A stretch of 64,000 nt of DNA from Chromohalobacter moromii (GTDB lineage: Bacteria; Pseudomonadota; Gammaproteobacteria; Pseudomonadales; Halomonadaceae), in NCBI RefSeq assembly GCF_023091865.1, contig NZ_JAHXDI010000001.1, forward strand, positions 1,364,001 through 1,428,000, read 5' to 3'. Shown piece by piece: positions 7,833 to 15,549 of the stretch. Made by a program: the position numbers and the translations under genes. Every line of letters starts with the position of its first letter. Positions within the stretch are counted from its first letter, which is position 1. The notes below the pieces were generated by a model. That model did no database searches, was not told where the DNA came from, and was given only the letters and a program-made list of their open reading frames with translations.

Positions 7833-8583
7833 GTTTGCCGGAGTCGTTGTCAGTAGGGTATGAATCCACCAGCGGCATTAAATTTGCCGGTAGTCGTGAT
7901 CGGCGGCGCAACCACATAACACCGAGAATATCTATAATCCCTGCCCAAAGTCTGTCATGTAAACCATAATGTGAGTGTCCGTTTTGACGTTCTCGGTGGT
8001 TTACATTCATAGAAATACAGGTCCCTCCCTGCGCTTGAATAAGCGCAGGTATAAAGCGGTGCATATGGTTAAAATATGGCAGTTTAAGAAACGCATTTTT
8101 GTTTATTAATTTAAGGCCACACCCGGTGTCGGGTGTTGAATCATTCAGTAGTTTGCTCCTGATACGGTTGGCGATTTTTGAAGAAAACCTCTTATGCCAA
8201 ATATCACGTCTTTTATTGCGGTGCCCAGCAATTACCGTGACTGTGTTAGTGCTCGCATATTGATAAAGGATAGGTATGTCTGCCGGGTCGTTTTGTCCAT
8301 CGGCATCGATAGTCGCCAACCAATCCCCTTCCGCTAGCCTTGCCGCTTGCCAGATAGACGTGCTTTGTCCGGAGCTTTTGTGGTGGCGGTATGCGCGTAG
8401 CCGTGGATTTTTCCTGGCTTCATTTGCAAGCCAATTTTGGGTGTCATCTATAGAGCCATCATCGATAACGATGATTTCGTGTTCAATTGAAACAAGTGCC
8501 TGATCAATTTCATCAAGCAACGTTGGTAAGTTTTCAACTTCATCTTTTGCAGGAATGATGACTGATAGTGTTTTTGGTCGCAT
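7825..8583 (-). CDS. ArnC/DPM1-like GT2 glycosyltransferase
   Basis: A 252-residue family 2 glycosyltransferase of the polyprenyl-phosphate sugar synthase type. The GT-A motifs are SVIIPAKDEVENL, EIIVIDDGSIDDT and WLATIDADGQNDP (DxD), followed by the DTGCGLKL and HYGLHDRLW segments. It lacks the C-terminal pair of transmembrane helices present in ArnC itself, as in the shorter DPM1-like enzymes. It probably transfers a nucleotide sugar to undecaprenyl phosphate on the cytoplasmic face. It is first in the GT2-LABN-GT39 operon, with a PmrA-type box and a perfect TATAAT -10 upstream. Confidence 0.85.
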   Translation of the reverse strand: MRPKTLSVIIPAKDEVENLPTLLDEIDQALVSIEHEIIVIDDGSIDDTQNWLANEARKNPRLRAYRHHKSSGQSTSIWQAARLAEGDWLATIDADGQNDPADIPILYQYASTNTVTVIAGHRNKRRDIWHKRFSSKIANRIRSKLLNDSTPDTGCGLKLINKNAFLKLPYFNHMHRFIPALIQAQGGTCISMNVNHRERQNGHSHYGLHDRLWAGIIDILGVMWLRRRSRLPANLMPLVDSYPTDNDSGKHV

Positions 8584-8615
8584 GATTGCATATATAAAGT
8601 AGTGGCTTTGTCTTG

Positions 8616-8621
8616 ATTATA
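8616..8621 (-). promoter_or_regulatory. -10 element of the GT2-LABN-GT39 operon
   Basis: TATAAT reads on the minus strand exactly 10 bp downstream of the PmrA-type box at 8632-8648. This is the same box-to-hexamer distance as for the dgkA candidate promoter. Confidence 0.6.
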
Positions 8622-8631
8622 AATATTTTTT

Positions 8632-8648
8632 CTTAAGGTATTCTTAAG
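8632..8648 (-). promoter_or_regulatory. PmrA-type box for the GT2-LABN-GT39 operon
   Basis: CTTAAG-GTATT-CTTAAG on the plus strand, and equally a box on the minus strand because each half is palindromic. It is a perfect match to the PmrA consensus, 48 bp from the GT2 start. Confidence 0.85.
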
Positions 8649-8673
8649 CCTTTTGATGAATTTATTTGTTGCG

Positions 8674-8690
8674 CGTAAGCATGACTTAAG
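8674..8690 (+). promoter_or_regulatory. PmrA-type box for the PAP2-eptA operon
   Basis: CGTAAG-CATGA-CTTAAG, one base off consensus in the first half. It lies 52 bp before the PAP2 ATG at 8743 (46 bp before GTG 8737). Together with the box at 8632 it gives each divergent operon its own site. Confidence 0.7.
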
Positions 8691-8742
8691 AAGTGGGGTG
8701 ACATCATGAAGTATCCTTGTTATATATAAAGTTGATGTGCAC

Positions 8743-9483
8743 ATGCTCCCCAGAACTTTTTTAAAATACAGTGAATCACCTTGGGTGCCCTTGTTGAAGA
8801 TGTGGGTTTTATTCACCCTGTTAATTATTGCAATAGCTTATTTTGAATTAGATTTTAGGACGGCTGATGCCGTTTACACGATGGAGGGAGGGGATTGGAC
8901 GTTATCGGATTTCTGGCTGACTAAGTATGTTCTGCATGATATAGGGAAACGCTTTAGTATATCTATAGGTGTAGTGGTCTTGGTGGCAATTGTTGCAACC
9001 TTCTTTGTGGGGGCAATGAAAAGTCTGCGTCGTCCTTTGGTGTATCTCTTTGTATCAGTTGCACTTTCCGCATTAATAGTTTCTTCTATAAAGAACAGCA
9101 TTAATGTGGCATGTCCTTGGGATTTAGTACGCTACGGAGGGAATATTCCTTACGTTGGTTTTTTCCAAGAGTGGCCTTCTAAGTTTCCAGATATTGCATG
9201 CTTTCCTGCCGGGCATGCTAGTGCGGGTTATGCCTGGATTGCCTTGTACTTCTTTTTCGACTACCTCTTTGTCTCTTCTAAGTGGAGACGTTTAGGTGCA
9301 GGGGGGGCTATGTCTATGGGCCTTCTTTTTGGTATTGATCAGCAAGTTCGTGGGGCTCATTTTTTGTCGCATGATTTGTGGACATTGATGATTAGTTTTA
9401 GTGTTTCCCGAATATTGGCGTATCTGTTTTTTGGTTTAATTAAAAATCGAAAAGTCGCTGTTGGTGATCTTGTTAATTCTTGA
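8743..9483 (+). CDS. PAP2-family phosphatase paired with eptA
   Basis: A membrane phosphatase of 246 residues with about six transmembrane helices. PAP2 motifs are VSSIKNSINVACPWDL (C1 with a Cys-Pro-Trp replacing the usual Arg-Pro), FPAGHASAGYAW (C2) and RGAHFLSHDLW (C3). This variant is typical of PAP2 proteins encoded beside phosphoethanolamine transferases, such as the LpxT/LpxE-like group. It may dephosphorylate or re-phosphorylate lipid A or undecaprenyl pyrophosphate. ATG 8743 or GTG 8737 could be the start; neither has a strong Shine-Dalgarno sequence. It is followed directly by eptA, with a 14-bp gap to the preferred eptA start. Confidence 0.82.
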   Translation: MLPRTFLKYSESPWVPLLKMWVLFTLLIIAIAYFELDFRTADAVYTMEGGDWTLSDFWLTKYVLHDIGKRFSISIGVVVLVAIVATFFVGAMKSLRRPLVYLFVSVALSALIVSSIKNSINVACPWDLVRYGGNIPYVGFFQEWPSKFPDIACFPAGHASAGYAWIALYFFFDYLFVSSKWRRLGAGGAMSMGLLFGIDQQVRGAHFLSHDLWTLMISFSVSRILAYLFFGLIKNRKVAVGDLVNS

Positions 9484-9496
9484 GGTGAGGTCGTTT

Positions 9497-11149
9497 ATGT
9501 ATAATTTATTTTCAAGGCTGAGCTTCCTGCGTCCGGTTTTGACGACGGACTTCCTGACCTTTTTGGTGAGCCTTGGTGCTACATTGTTTTATAATACGCC
9601 TTTTTGGGATGAGGTTTTTGATTATATCTCTCCAGTAGGAATAATGGACTGGTTGCTTTTGCTCGAGTATGGGGTTGTTCTTACTTTTTTGCAGTTTTTT
9701 GTATTTGTCTTTTTAGTGAATCGTTGGCTGGCGAAACCTTTTCTTGTCGCCATAATATGTTTGGCAGCGGCCGTTAACTTTTATACAAGCCGTTATGGCG
9801 TATACTTCAATACCGATATGGTGAACAACGTTCTGCAGACGGATACCAAGGAAGCTGGTGAGCTGTTTACTTGGGGGTTCCTTGGATACATGATTGTTTA
9901 TGCCGCTATTCCTTCACTGTTTGTTATCTGGGTGCGTATAAAAAGAGAGAGCCTTTTGAGGTCTGTTTTGAGACGCGCAGTGGTGGTGCTAGCAAGCACC
10001 CTGGTATTGAGCGGCTTCATTTTACTGACATTTCAAAGCGTGTCGGCGTTGATGAGGACGCATCATGAGCTGCGTTTCTTGGTCACTCCGGGTAACGCGA
10101 TAGTCTCTGCTGTTCAAGCTTTAGCTCCTGCACAAGCTCCTCTGCCTGATAAGAAAATTCCGCTTGAGAGCGATGCGAAACTGGCAGACGCGGCATCGAA
10201 TGGCAATAGCAAGCCTAAGCTGCTCGTCATTGTGGTCGGGGAGACGATGCGGGCTGCCAATTGGGGTCTCAATGGCTATGAGAGGCAGACAACACCGAAG
10301 TTGAATGATCGCAACGTGATCAATTTTCCTCATGTAACATCTTGTGGCACAAGCACGGCAGTTTCTTTACCTTGCATGTTCTCTCCGCTTGGTCACGATG
10401 ACTATGACGAGCGCTATATTAAAAGTCATGAGTCACTTCTTGATGTGTTAAAGCATGCCGGTATCGATGTGGAATGGATTGATAACCAATCGGGATGCAA
10501 AGGAGTCTGCGAAGGCGTTAAAAATGAGACACTGTCCCAGCAGGGTTTTCCTGGTCTTTGTGCATCGGGCCGCTGCTATGATGAGGCTCTTGCCGAGCGT
10601 TTAAAAGATGAGTTGAAGAAAACTTCGGGTTCTAACGATGACAAAGTCATTGTCTTGCACCAGTTAGGCAATCATGGCCCTAGTTATTACCAGCGTTATC
10701 CTGAGGCTTTTAGCAGGTTTGTCCCGGTATGTAAAACTGCTGATTTAAACAAGTGCCAAAAAAATGAGATTGTAAATGCATATGACAATGGCGTTCTTTA
10801 CACCGATAGTGTCTTAGATAGTCTGATTGCCGCCTTAAAATATCAGTCTCAATATTCGGCTGCCATGTTGTATGTGGCTGATCACGGTGAGTCGTTAGGT
10901 GAAAATGGTGTTTATTTACATGGATTGCCTTACTCAATCGCACCGAAAGAACAAACGCATGTACCCATGACGTGGTGGTTGGATAAGGGTTTTATTGGCT
11001 CCACGGGACTGGATGATGATTGTTTATATAAAAATGCAGACGGTAAATATAGTCATGCCAATTTGTTTTCAAGCATCCTGGGGTTGATGCAAGTAGCAAC
11101 ATCGGTCTATAAGCCCGATCAAGACATAACATCGGCGTGTCGTACATGA
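9497..11149 (+). CDS. eptA: Phosphoethanolamine transferase (lipid A)
   Basis: A 550-residue EptA/MCR-type enzyme that adds phosphoethanolamine to lipid A and lowers affinity for cationic peptides. Five N-terminal transmembrane helices (to about residue 190) precede a periplasmic sulfatase-fold domain. Key motifs are VVGETMRAANWGLNGYERQ, SCGTSTAVSLPCMF with the Thr nucleophile, HQLGNHGPSYY and VADHGESLGENGVYLHG with the zinc ligands. ATG 9497 is preferred over 9461 because TGAGGTGAGG sits 6 bp before it. Cysteine pairs expected for periplasmic disulfides are present. It shares a PmrA-type box with the upstream PAP2 gene. Confidence 0.93.
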   Translation: MYNLFSRLSFLRPVLTTDFLTFLVSLGATLFYNTPFWDEVFDYISPVGIMDWLLLLEYGVVLTFLQFFVFVFLVNRWLAKPFLVAIICLAAAVNFYTSRYGVYFNTDMVNNVLQTDTKEAGELFTWGFLGYMIVYAAIPSLFVIWVRIKRESLLRSVLRRAVVVLASTLVLSGFILLTFQSVSALMRTHHELRFLVTPGNAIVSAVQALAPAQAPLPDKKIPLESDAKLADAASNGNSKPKLLVIVVGETMRAANWGLNGYERQTTPKLNDRNVINFPHVTSCGTSTAVSLPCMFSPLGHDDYDERYIKSHESLLDVLKHAGIDVEWIDNQSGCKGVCEGVKNETLSQQGFPGLCASGRCYDEALAERLKDELKKTSGSNDDKVIVLHQLGNHGPSYYQRYPEAFSRFVPVCKTADLNKCQKNEIVNAYDNGVLYTDSVLDSLIAALKYQSQYSAAMLYVADHGESLGENGVYLHGLPYSIAPKEQTHVPMTWWLDKGFIGSTGLDDDCLYKNADGKYSHANLFSSILGLMQVATSVYKPDQDITSACRT

Positions 11150-11190
11150 CTTTAAAATCTTACCTACAGTGGCACCGAGCTGGGGAGTGT

Positions 11191-11427
11191 ATGATGGTTT
11201 ATAGATTTCAGTATGATGTGTTAGCAAGGCCTTGTCGGATTGTAAGAAACTTAGCCAAGGCCGTCCGTAGTATAGCTGGCGAGGCTCTCTTTAGATGTTT
11301 CTTTTTCGAGGCCTGTATTTTTACTTTATACATTTTTATTGGGACACTCGTTGTGCCTTTTGCACTGGCGCTTGGTTTTTATAAGATCGTCAGGTATGTT
11401 CTTGCGAAGGTCGGCGGAGGGGCGTGA
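11191..11427 (+). CDS. Small membrane protein of unknown function, downstream of eptA
   Basis: Not recognised. The frame is open from 11137, overlapping the eptA end, but the better start is ATG 11191, which has a GGGGAGTG ribosome-binding site and gives 78 residues. The N-terminal half is basic (RIVRNLAKAVRS). The C-terminal half is hydrophobic (IFTLYIFIGTLVVPFALALGF), compatible with one or two membrane helices and a cytoplasmic basic end. It is the last gene before a strong terminator and belongs to the PAP2-eptA transcription unit, so it may be an accessory of EptA or of the membrane stress response. The codon composition matches the AT-rich island. Confidence 0.55.
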   Translation: MMVYRFQYDVLARPCRIVRNLAKAVRSIAGEALFRCFFFEACIFTLYIFIGTLVVPFALALGFYKIVRYVLAKVGGGA

Positions 11428-11461
11428 ATTGAAAGAGCCGCCTTGAGGCGGCTCTTTCAAT
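11426..11461. terminator. Bidirectional rho-independent terminator
   Basis: AATTGAAAGAGCCGCCTT followed by its exact mirror gives an 18-bp perfect palindrome with T-rich ends on both strands. It serves the PAP2-eptA operon and the convergent cytochrome b561 gene. Confidence 0.88.
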
Positions 11462-12009
11462 TATTCTTGGCGTTTTTTTGTTTTTTTACCAGTAAGCATT
11501 GCCTTGGCAAGATTTTGTTTTGTTAACTTGCTTGAAATTGTTACACCAACAACATGTAGTATTGCTGCAATAAGAAGGGCGTTTCCTAATATTGGGTGTA
11601 CAGTTTCTATCAGTGTGTTTTCTTGAAAGGTGTGCGTTGTTAGAAGCCAGCCCAATATTGCTTGCAGGCCAAGTCCTCCTAATAGTAAAAAGACCATGGC
11701 GCTGCCGGCGGGATTGTGGCCGTCATAATGTCGTTCATGCCCATGTCGCATGTTTCGTAAATGTTGAAATATTTCTTTTGGTGAGTAAGTGAAATTGATG
11801 AACCGTGCGTGTCGAGTCCCTATTATTCCCCATATGATTCGTAATACTATTGCTACGCCTACTGTATACCCTGCCCATTCATGTAGTGTCTGCCATTGGC
11901 CAGAGCTCACCCAGGCTGTCATGAATGCTATAGCCAATGTCCAGTGAAGTATCCTTACTATTGGGTCCCAGATCTTTAACTTTTGTGGATGTTCTTCTCT
12001 ATGCGCCAT
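11461..12009 (-). CDS. Cytochrome b561-type membrane protein
   Basis: A 182-residue, four-helix di-haem cytochrome b of the bacterial b561/Ni-hydrogenase b family. Candidate haem-ligand histidines are in IVRILHWTLA, LHEWAGYTVG, HNPAGSAMVF and the C-terminal VHPILGNALLIAAILHVVG. It would shuttle electrons across the inner membrane from quinol to an unidentified partner. ATG 12009 (MAHREEHPQKLKIWDP) is chosen because GGAG lies 7 bp upstream; the frame is open to 12045. Genes of this type frequently accompany PmrAB-linked eptA loci. A lone CTTAAT half-site lies about 53 bp upstream on the minus strand. Confidence 0.83.
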   Translation of the reverse strand: MAHREEHPQKLKIWDPIVRILHWTLAIAFMTAWVSSGQWQTLHEWAGYTVGVAIVLRIIWGIIGTRHARFINFTYSPKEIFQHLRNMRHGHERHYDGHNPAGSAMVFLLLGGLGLQAILGWLLTTHTFQENTLIETVHPILGNALLIAAILHVVGVTISSKLTKQNLAKAMLTGKKTKKRQE

Positions 12010-12227
12010 CAGGTTTCTCCATTCTTGGTATGAAGCAAAAGCCAATAGGTTTGGTCTATTGATTAAGCAGAAGCTATTGGAGGTTATATGGTAAGAAAAT
12101 ATTCTGATGCCTTACTTAAAGAGCGCGGTGGTTCTATGTTCAGGTTGGATAGCGTGTTATCTCGGTTCGAGCCCCCCTCTTGAACAGGCAGTCATGGCGC
12201 TTAAGTGATGTGATGATGGCTATATAT
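12010..12227. other. Non-coding gap at the right edge of the AT-rich island
   Basis: No convincing gene. It contains the promoter region of the cytochrome b561 gene with one CTTAAT half-site (minus strand, 12062-12067). Base composition moves from AT-rich to GC-rich near 12150-12230. No transposase, integrase or direct repeat matching the left edge was seen. Confidence 0.5.
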
Positions 12228-12614
12228 TCACATGAAAAGCCTGACCAAGAGCGCGGCACAAGCGACCCAGGTGGCAATGATGACACCAGCCGCCAGGCGA
12301 CTGACTGGTCTAGCGATTGCTTTGTCGGCTGCTTTCCTGTGCTCTTCCATTACTCTGGAGGGGATGAGTCGGACGACTATCAGGATCCCGAGGGGCACGA
12401 TCACCAGATCGTCCAGATAGCCAAGCACTGGGATGAAATCCGGGATCAAGTCGATGGGTGACACCGCGTACGCAGTGACAACCAGCGCTAGAATTTTAAC
12501 GACGCACGGTGTGCGCGGGTCGTGCGCGGCAAGCCAGATCGCATGTACGTCCCGCTTGAGTGCGCGCGCCCATTGCTGGGCGCTCAGCAATAGCTTTGTT
12601 GTTATAAAGACCAT
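12228..12614 (-). CDS. DUF1232 (YkvA-like) membrane protein
   Basis: A 128-residue protein with the DUF1232 core KILALVVTAYAVSPIDLIPDFIPVLGYLDDLVIVP, in which the SPIDLIPDFIP block is diagnostic. One or two more hydrophobic helices follow (VIIATWVACAALLVR). Its function is unknown. It starts immediately after the stop of the MFS gene (ATG 12614, with GTG 12617 possible), so it is translationally coupled to that transporter and may assist it or share its stress signal. Composition is GC-rich, unlike the neighbouring island. Confidence 0.83.
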   Translation of the reverse strand: MVFITTKLLLSAQQWARALKRDVHAIWLAAHDPRTPCVVKILALVVTAYAVSPIDLIPDFIPVLGYLDDLVIVPLGILIVVRLIPSRVMEEHRKAADKAIARPVSRLAAGVIIATWVACAALLVRLFM

Positions 12615-12617
12615 CAC

Positions 12618-13991
12618 TCATCTAGGCCATTGCGGGTGATGATGATCGATCACGAAGGCATGACGATGTCGAGCTCTTGGGTGATGATGAGAGTGGCGAT
12701 GCGGTTCAGGTCCCTCCCAGCCCTCATGTTCATGCTGGTGGTGGTCGTCATGGTAATGCAGGTGGGAGTGCTCCACAGGAGCATGGCCATGCTCGAGCGC
12801 CACCGGGTCCCGTGATGGCCAGACACGGATCGCGAGTGTCGTAGACACCAGCGCGATCGCCCCTAGCAGGGCGAAGGTCTCGATCAGGCCCGCCTGCGAC
12901 CCGAACCAGCCGGCCAGCGGATAGGAGACCAGCCAGCAGCCATGCGATAGCGAGAACTGCGCGGCGAACAACGCCGGACGGTCCTCGGGCTGGCACGATT
13001 GCTTGAGTAGGTGCCCAGTAGGCGTCATGACCAGCGAGGCGCCGGCACCCAGCAAGAACCACAGCCCTAGTAGCCCCACGAACCCGGGTGCCAGCAGGCC
13101 AAGAAAGAGGCTTAGTGTCATCAGAACGCCGCCCGCGAGCATGAGCGGACGTTCTCGCGTGCGCTCCAGCACTTTCGGCAGCAGCAGGGCCACCAGCATC
13201 GAGCCGCCTCCGACTGCCGCGAAAGCCATGGCCACTGCCTGCGCGCCCAGGCCCAGGGAAGAACGCACGTAGACCACAGTGTTGACGATCTGCATGGCCC
13301 CGGCCGCCGAGACCACCATGTTCAGGGCCAGCAGTCCGCGCAGTCGCGGCGTCTTCAGGTAGATCCGCATGCCGTGGGAGACCTTGCGCCACACGCTTGG
13401 TACCTCGTCCTCCGTTGCCTTGGGCGACGGCAACATCACCGAGACCACTAGGCCGGCCGAGACCAGGAAGGCCAGGCCATTGAGCAGGAACAATACATCG
13501 AAGCTCATCACCATCAATAGCGCCGCGGCGGCCATGGGACTGAGCAGGTTCTCGAGGTCATAGGCGAGCCGCGACAGCGACAGCGCGCGGGTGTACTGCC
13601 CCTCGTCCTGGAGCAGGTCCGGAATCGTTGCCTGGAAGACCGGGGTGAAGCCCGCCGAGGCGGCGTTGAGCAGGAAGATCAGCACATAGACCTGCCAGAT
13701 TTCGGTGACGAAGGGCAGCGCGCAGACCACGGACGCCCGCAGCAGATCCAGGCTGACCAGCAGAGTGCGGCGCGGCAGACGCGAGGCGTAGGCCCCGACC
13801 ACCGGTGCGATGCCCACATAGGCCAACATCTTGATCGCTAGTGCCGTGCCTAGCACGACTCCTGCCTGCCCGGACGCTAGGTCATGGGCCAGCAATGCCA
13901 GGGCGACCGTCGTTAGCCCGGTGCCGGCGAGGGCGGTGACCTGGGCCAGGAACAAATGGCGATAGCGACGGTGACTCAGCACTTCGAGCAT
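12618..13991 (-). CDS. MFS transporter with histidine-rich C-terminal tail (NreB-like, putative metal efflux)
   Basis: A 457-residue 12-helix major facilitator protein: FLAQVTALAGTGLTTVALALL at the N-terminus, TRERPLMLAGGVL between halves, and GLWFLLGAGASLVMTPTGHLL later. The last 60 residues hold about 20 histidines (clusters such as HSHLHYHDDHHQHEHE and PHRHSHHHPR). Such tails occur in NreB-type nickel and related metal exporters, where they bind the ion in the cytoplasm. Metal efflux is therefore likely, but the ion is unknown. AAGGAGAG precedes ATG 13991. It lies between the EptA island and the two-component genes on the same strand, with no PmrA-type box of its own. Confidence 0.82.
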   Translation of the reverse strand: MLEVLSHRRYRHLFLAQVTALAGTGLTTVALALLAHDLASGQAGVVLGTALAIKMLAYVGIAPVVGAYASRLPRRTLLVSLDLLRASVVCALPFVTEIWQVYVLIFLLNAASAGFTPVFQATIPDLLQDEGQYTRALSLSRLAYDLENLLSPMAAAALLMVMSFDVLFLLNGLAFLVSAGLVVSVMLPSPKATEDEVPSVWRKVSHGMRIYLKTPRLRGLLALNMVVSAAGAMQIVNTVVYVRSSLGLGAQAVAMAFAAVGGGSMLVALLLPKVLERTRERPLMLAGGVLMTLSLFLGLLAPGFVGLLGLWFLLGAGASLVMTPTGHLLKQSCQPEDRPALFAAQFSLSHGCWLVSYPLAGWFGSQAGLIETFALLGAIALVSTTLAIRVWPSRDPVALEHGHAPVEHSHLHYHDDHHQHEHEGWEGPEPHRHSHHHPRARHRHAFVIDHHHPQWPR

Positions 13992-14145
13992 GCGACTCTC
14001 CTTGCGGCGTGGCGGTCGGTTACAGGCGGCATGTGTAGTAAAAAGTCAGGGGGATGTGCTGTTGCTTGTCTTGGTAAGACCTTGTGGTGTTCAAATCAAT
14101 GGAAGATGTAGTACATAAGCCTAGCCTTGACGAGCCTGATGCAAC

Positions 14146-15549
14146 TTATTGTGCCTGCCAGGTGATCGTGGCCTCCAACCCATGTTCAGGACGGTTGCGC
14201 AGTTGGAGTGTCGCCTGCTGACGCTGAGCCAGTTCGACGACGATGGAGAGTCCCAGCCCGCTGCCGGTGGTGCGTTGGTCTGAGGCGCGACGGAAACGCT
14301 CGGTCACCTTCTCGAGCAGGTCTTCGGGGATGCCGGGGCCGCTGTCACGGACGCGGATTTGTGCGCCCCCTTGCGTGGTCTCGCCGAGCTCGACCTCTAC
14401 ATGGCCGCCTTCCGGGGTGTAACGCAGGGCGTTGTCGAGCAGGTTGCGAAACAGGATGCCGACTTCGGTCTCATCGGCATGGACGCGCAATTGTTTGAGA
14501 CCTTCGAGCGTCAATTGCTGTTGGCGCTCATGAGCGAGGGGCCACAAGTCGGCCATGAGTTCGATGACGATGGGGTAGAGGTCGATCGGAGCGGTGTGAC
14601 TATCCGGTGTGCGATCCAGCCGCGCCAGGACTAGCAGCTGTTCGACGACGCGTTGCAGGCGTTCGACGCCGGTATAAGCCTTTTGCAGGGATGCTGTCTC
14701 CCCAGCCTTGACGTTGTCCAGGTGGATGCGCAACGCGGCCAGCGGGGTGCGCAGCTCATGCGCGGCGTCGGCGGTGAACCGGCGTTCGCGTTCCAGGGTT
14801 TCGCCCAGCCGGTCGATGAAGTCGTTCAGCGACTGGTGTAATCCCTCCAACTCGTGGGGAACGTCGAGCTCGATATGCCGAAGGTCGCGGGCATGGCGTC
14901 CTTGCACCTGGTCAGATAGACGCCGTATAGGAGTCAGGCCACGGCGAATGATGCGGTTCATCAACCACAACATGAGCGGCAATAGGATCAGCATCGGAAT
15001 GAGATTGTTCCAGGTGATGCGCTCGACTATTTCACGCTGGAAATTGCTGCGTTGGCCCATGCTGATCCACAGGTCGTGGCGTTCGTCGAACATGCTGAAG
15101 ACGCGCCAGCGATGGCCGGCATAGTCGACCCAGCGAAAGCCTTCTTCATCGGGGGCAGGGAAAGATCCATCTTGTGTCCATTTTCCCTGGAGTAGGCGTG
15201 GTGTTTTGTCGGACTTCCATAGGCCCAGCGCAAGTTTGCGTTCTTCCTCGTGATAAAGCTTGGTCGGCGTGGTGTCATCGCCATCGAGTGCGACGGGCTG
15301 GCCATCGTGATAGAGGCGCGCCGGGTAATCGGGGATACTGAGCTGGTTGGCCAGTCGTTTGAACGCGTCATCGCTGGCGTTTTCCGGTAGTTGGCCGGCG
15401 ACAATGCGGCTGTGGAGGCTGAGTTGGGTGTCGAGCACTTCTTCCAGCTCGTGATCGGTGATCAAATACGAGGCGAGCATCGCCACACCACCGGACACGA
15501 CGAGTACTAGCGTCAGCGTGCGGAGCAGGTAATAGCGAATGGACGTCAT
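14146..15549 (-). CDS. Sensor histidine kinase, PmrB/QseC-like
   Basis: A 467-residue membrane kinase. Layout: TM1 at about 9-30, periplasmic sensor at about 31-180, TM2 at about 181-199, HAMP at about 200-250, then the DHp helix with phospho-accepting His264 in DAAHELRTPLAALR. The ATP-binding domain shows NLLDNALRYTPEGG, VRDSGPGIPE and GSGLGLSIV. The start is ATG 15549, which overlaps the response-regulator stop as ATGA; the longer frame to 15786 is a shadow. The periplasmic part is rich in acidic residues (DDAF, DGDDTT, DEEG), as expected for sensing cations or peptides. It is probably the sensor for the PmrA-type box regulon. Confidence 0.88.
   Translation of the reverse strand: MTSIRYYLLRTLTLVLVVSGGVAMLASYLITDHELEEVLDTQLSLHSRIVAGQLPENASDDAFKRLANQLSIPDYPARLYHDGQPVALDGDDTTPTKLYHEEERKLALGLWKSDKTPRLLQGKWTQDGSFPAPDEEGFRWVDYAGHRWRVFSMFDERHDLWISMGQRSNFQREIVERITWNNLIPMLILLPLMLWLMNRIIRRGLTPIRRLSDQVQGRHARDLRHIELDVPHELEGLHQSLNDFIDRLGETLERERRFTADAAHELRTPLAALRIHLDNVKAGETASLQKAYTGVERLQRVVEQLLVLARLDRTPDSHTAPIDLYPIVIELMADLWPLAHERQQQLTLEGLKQLRVHADETEVGILFRNLLDNALRYTPEGGHVEVELGETTQGGAQIRVRDSGPGIPEDLLEKVTERFRRASDQRTTGSGLGLSIVVELAQRQQATLQLRNRPEHGLEATITWQAQ

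Noticed and set aside
12160-12185. GGTTCGAGCC stretch resembling a tRNA T-arm, as a possible att site at the right edge of the AT-rich island
   Set aside because: No acceptor or anticodon stem fits around it, no copy was found near the left edge at about 4480, and there is no integrase.
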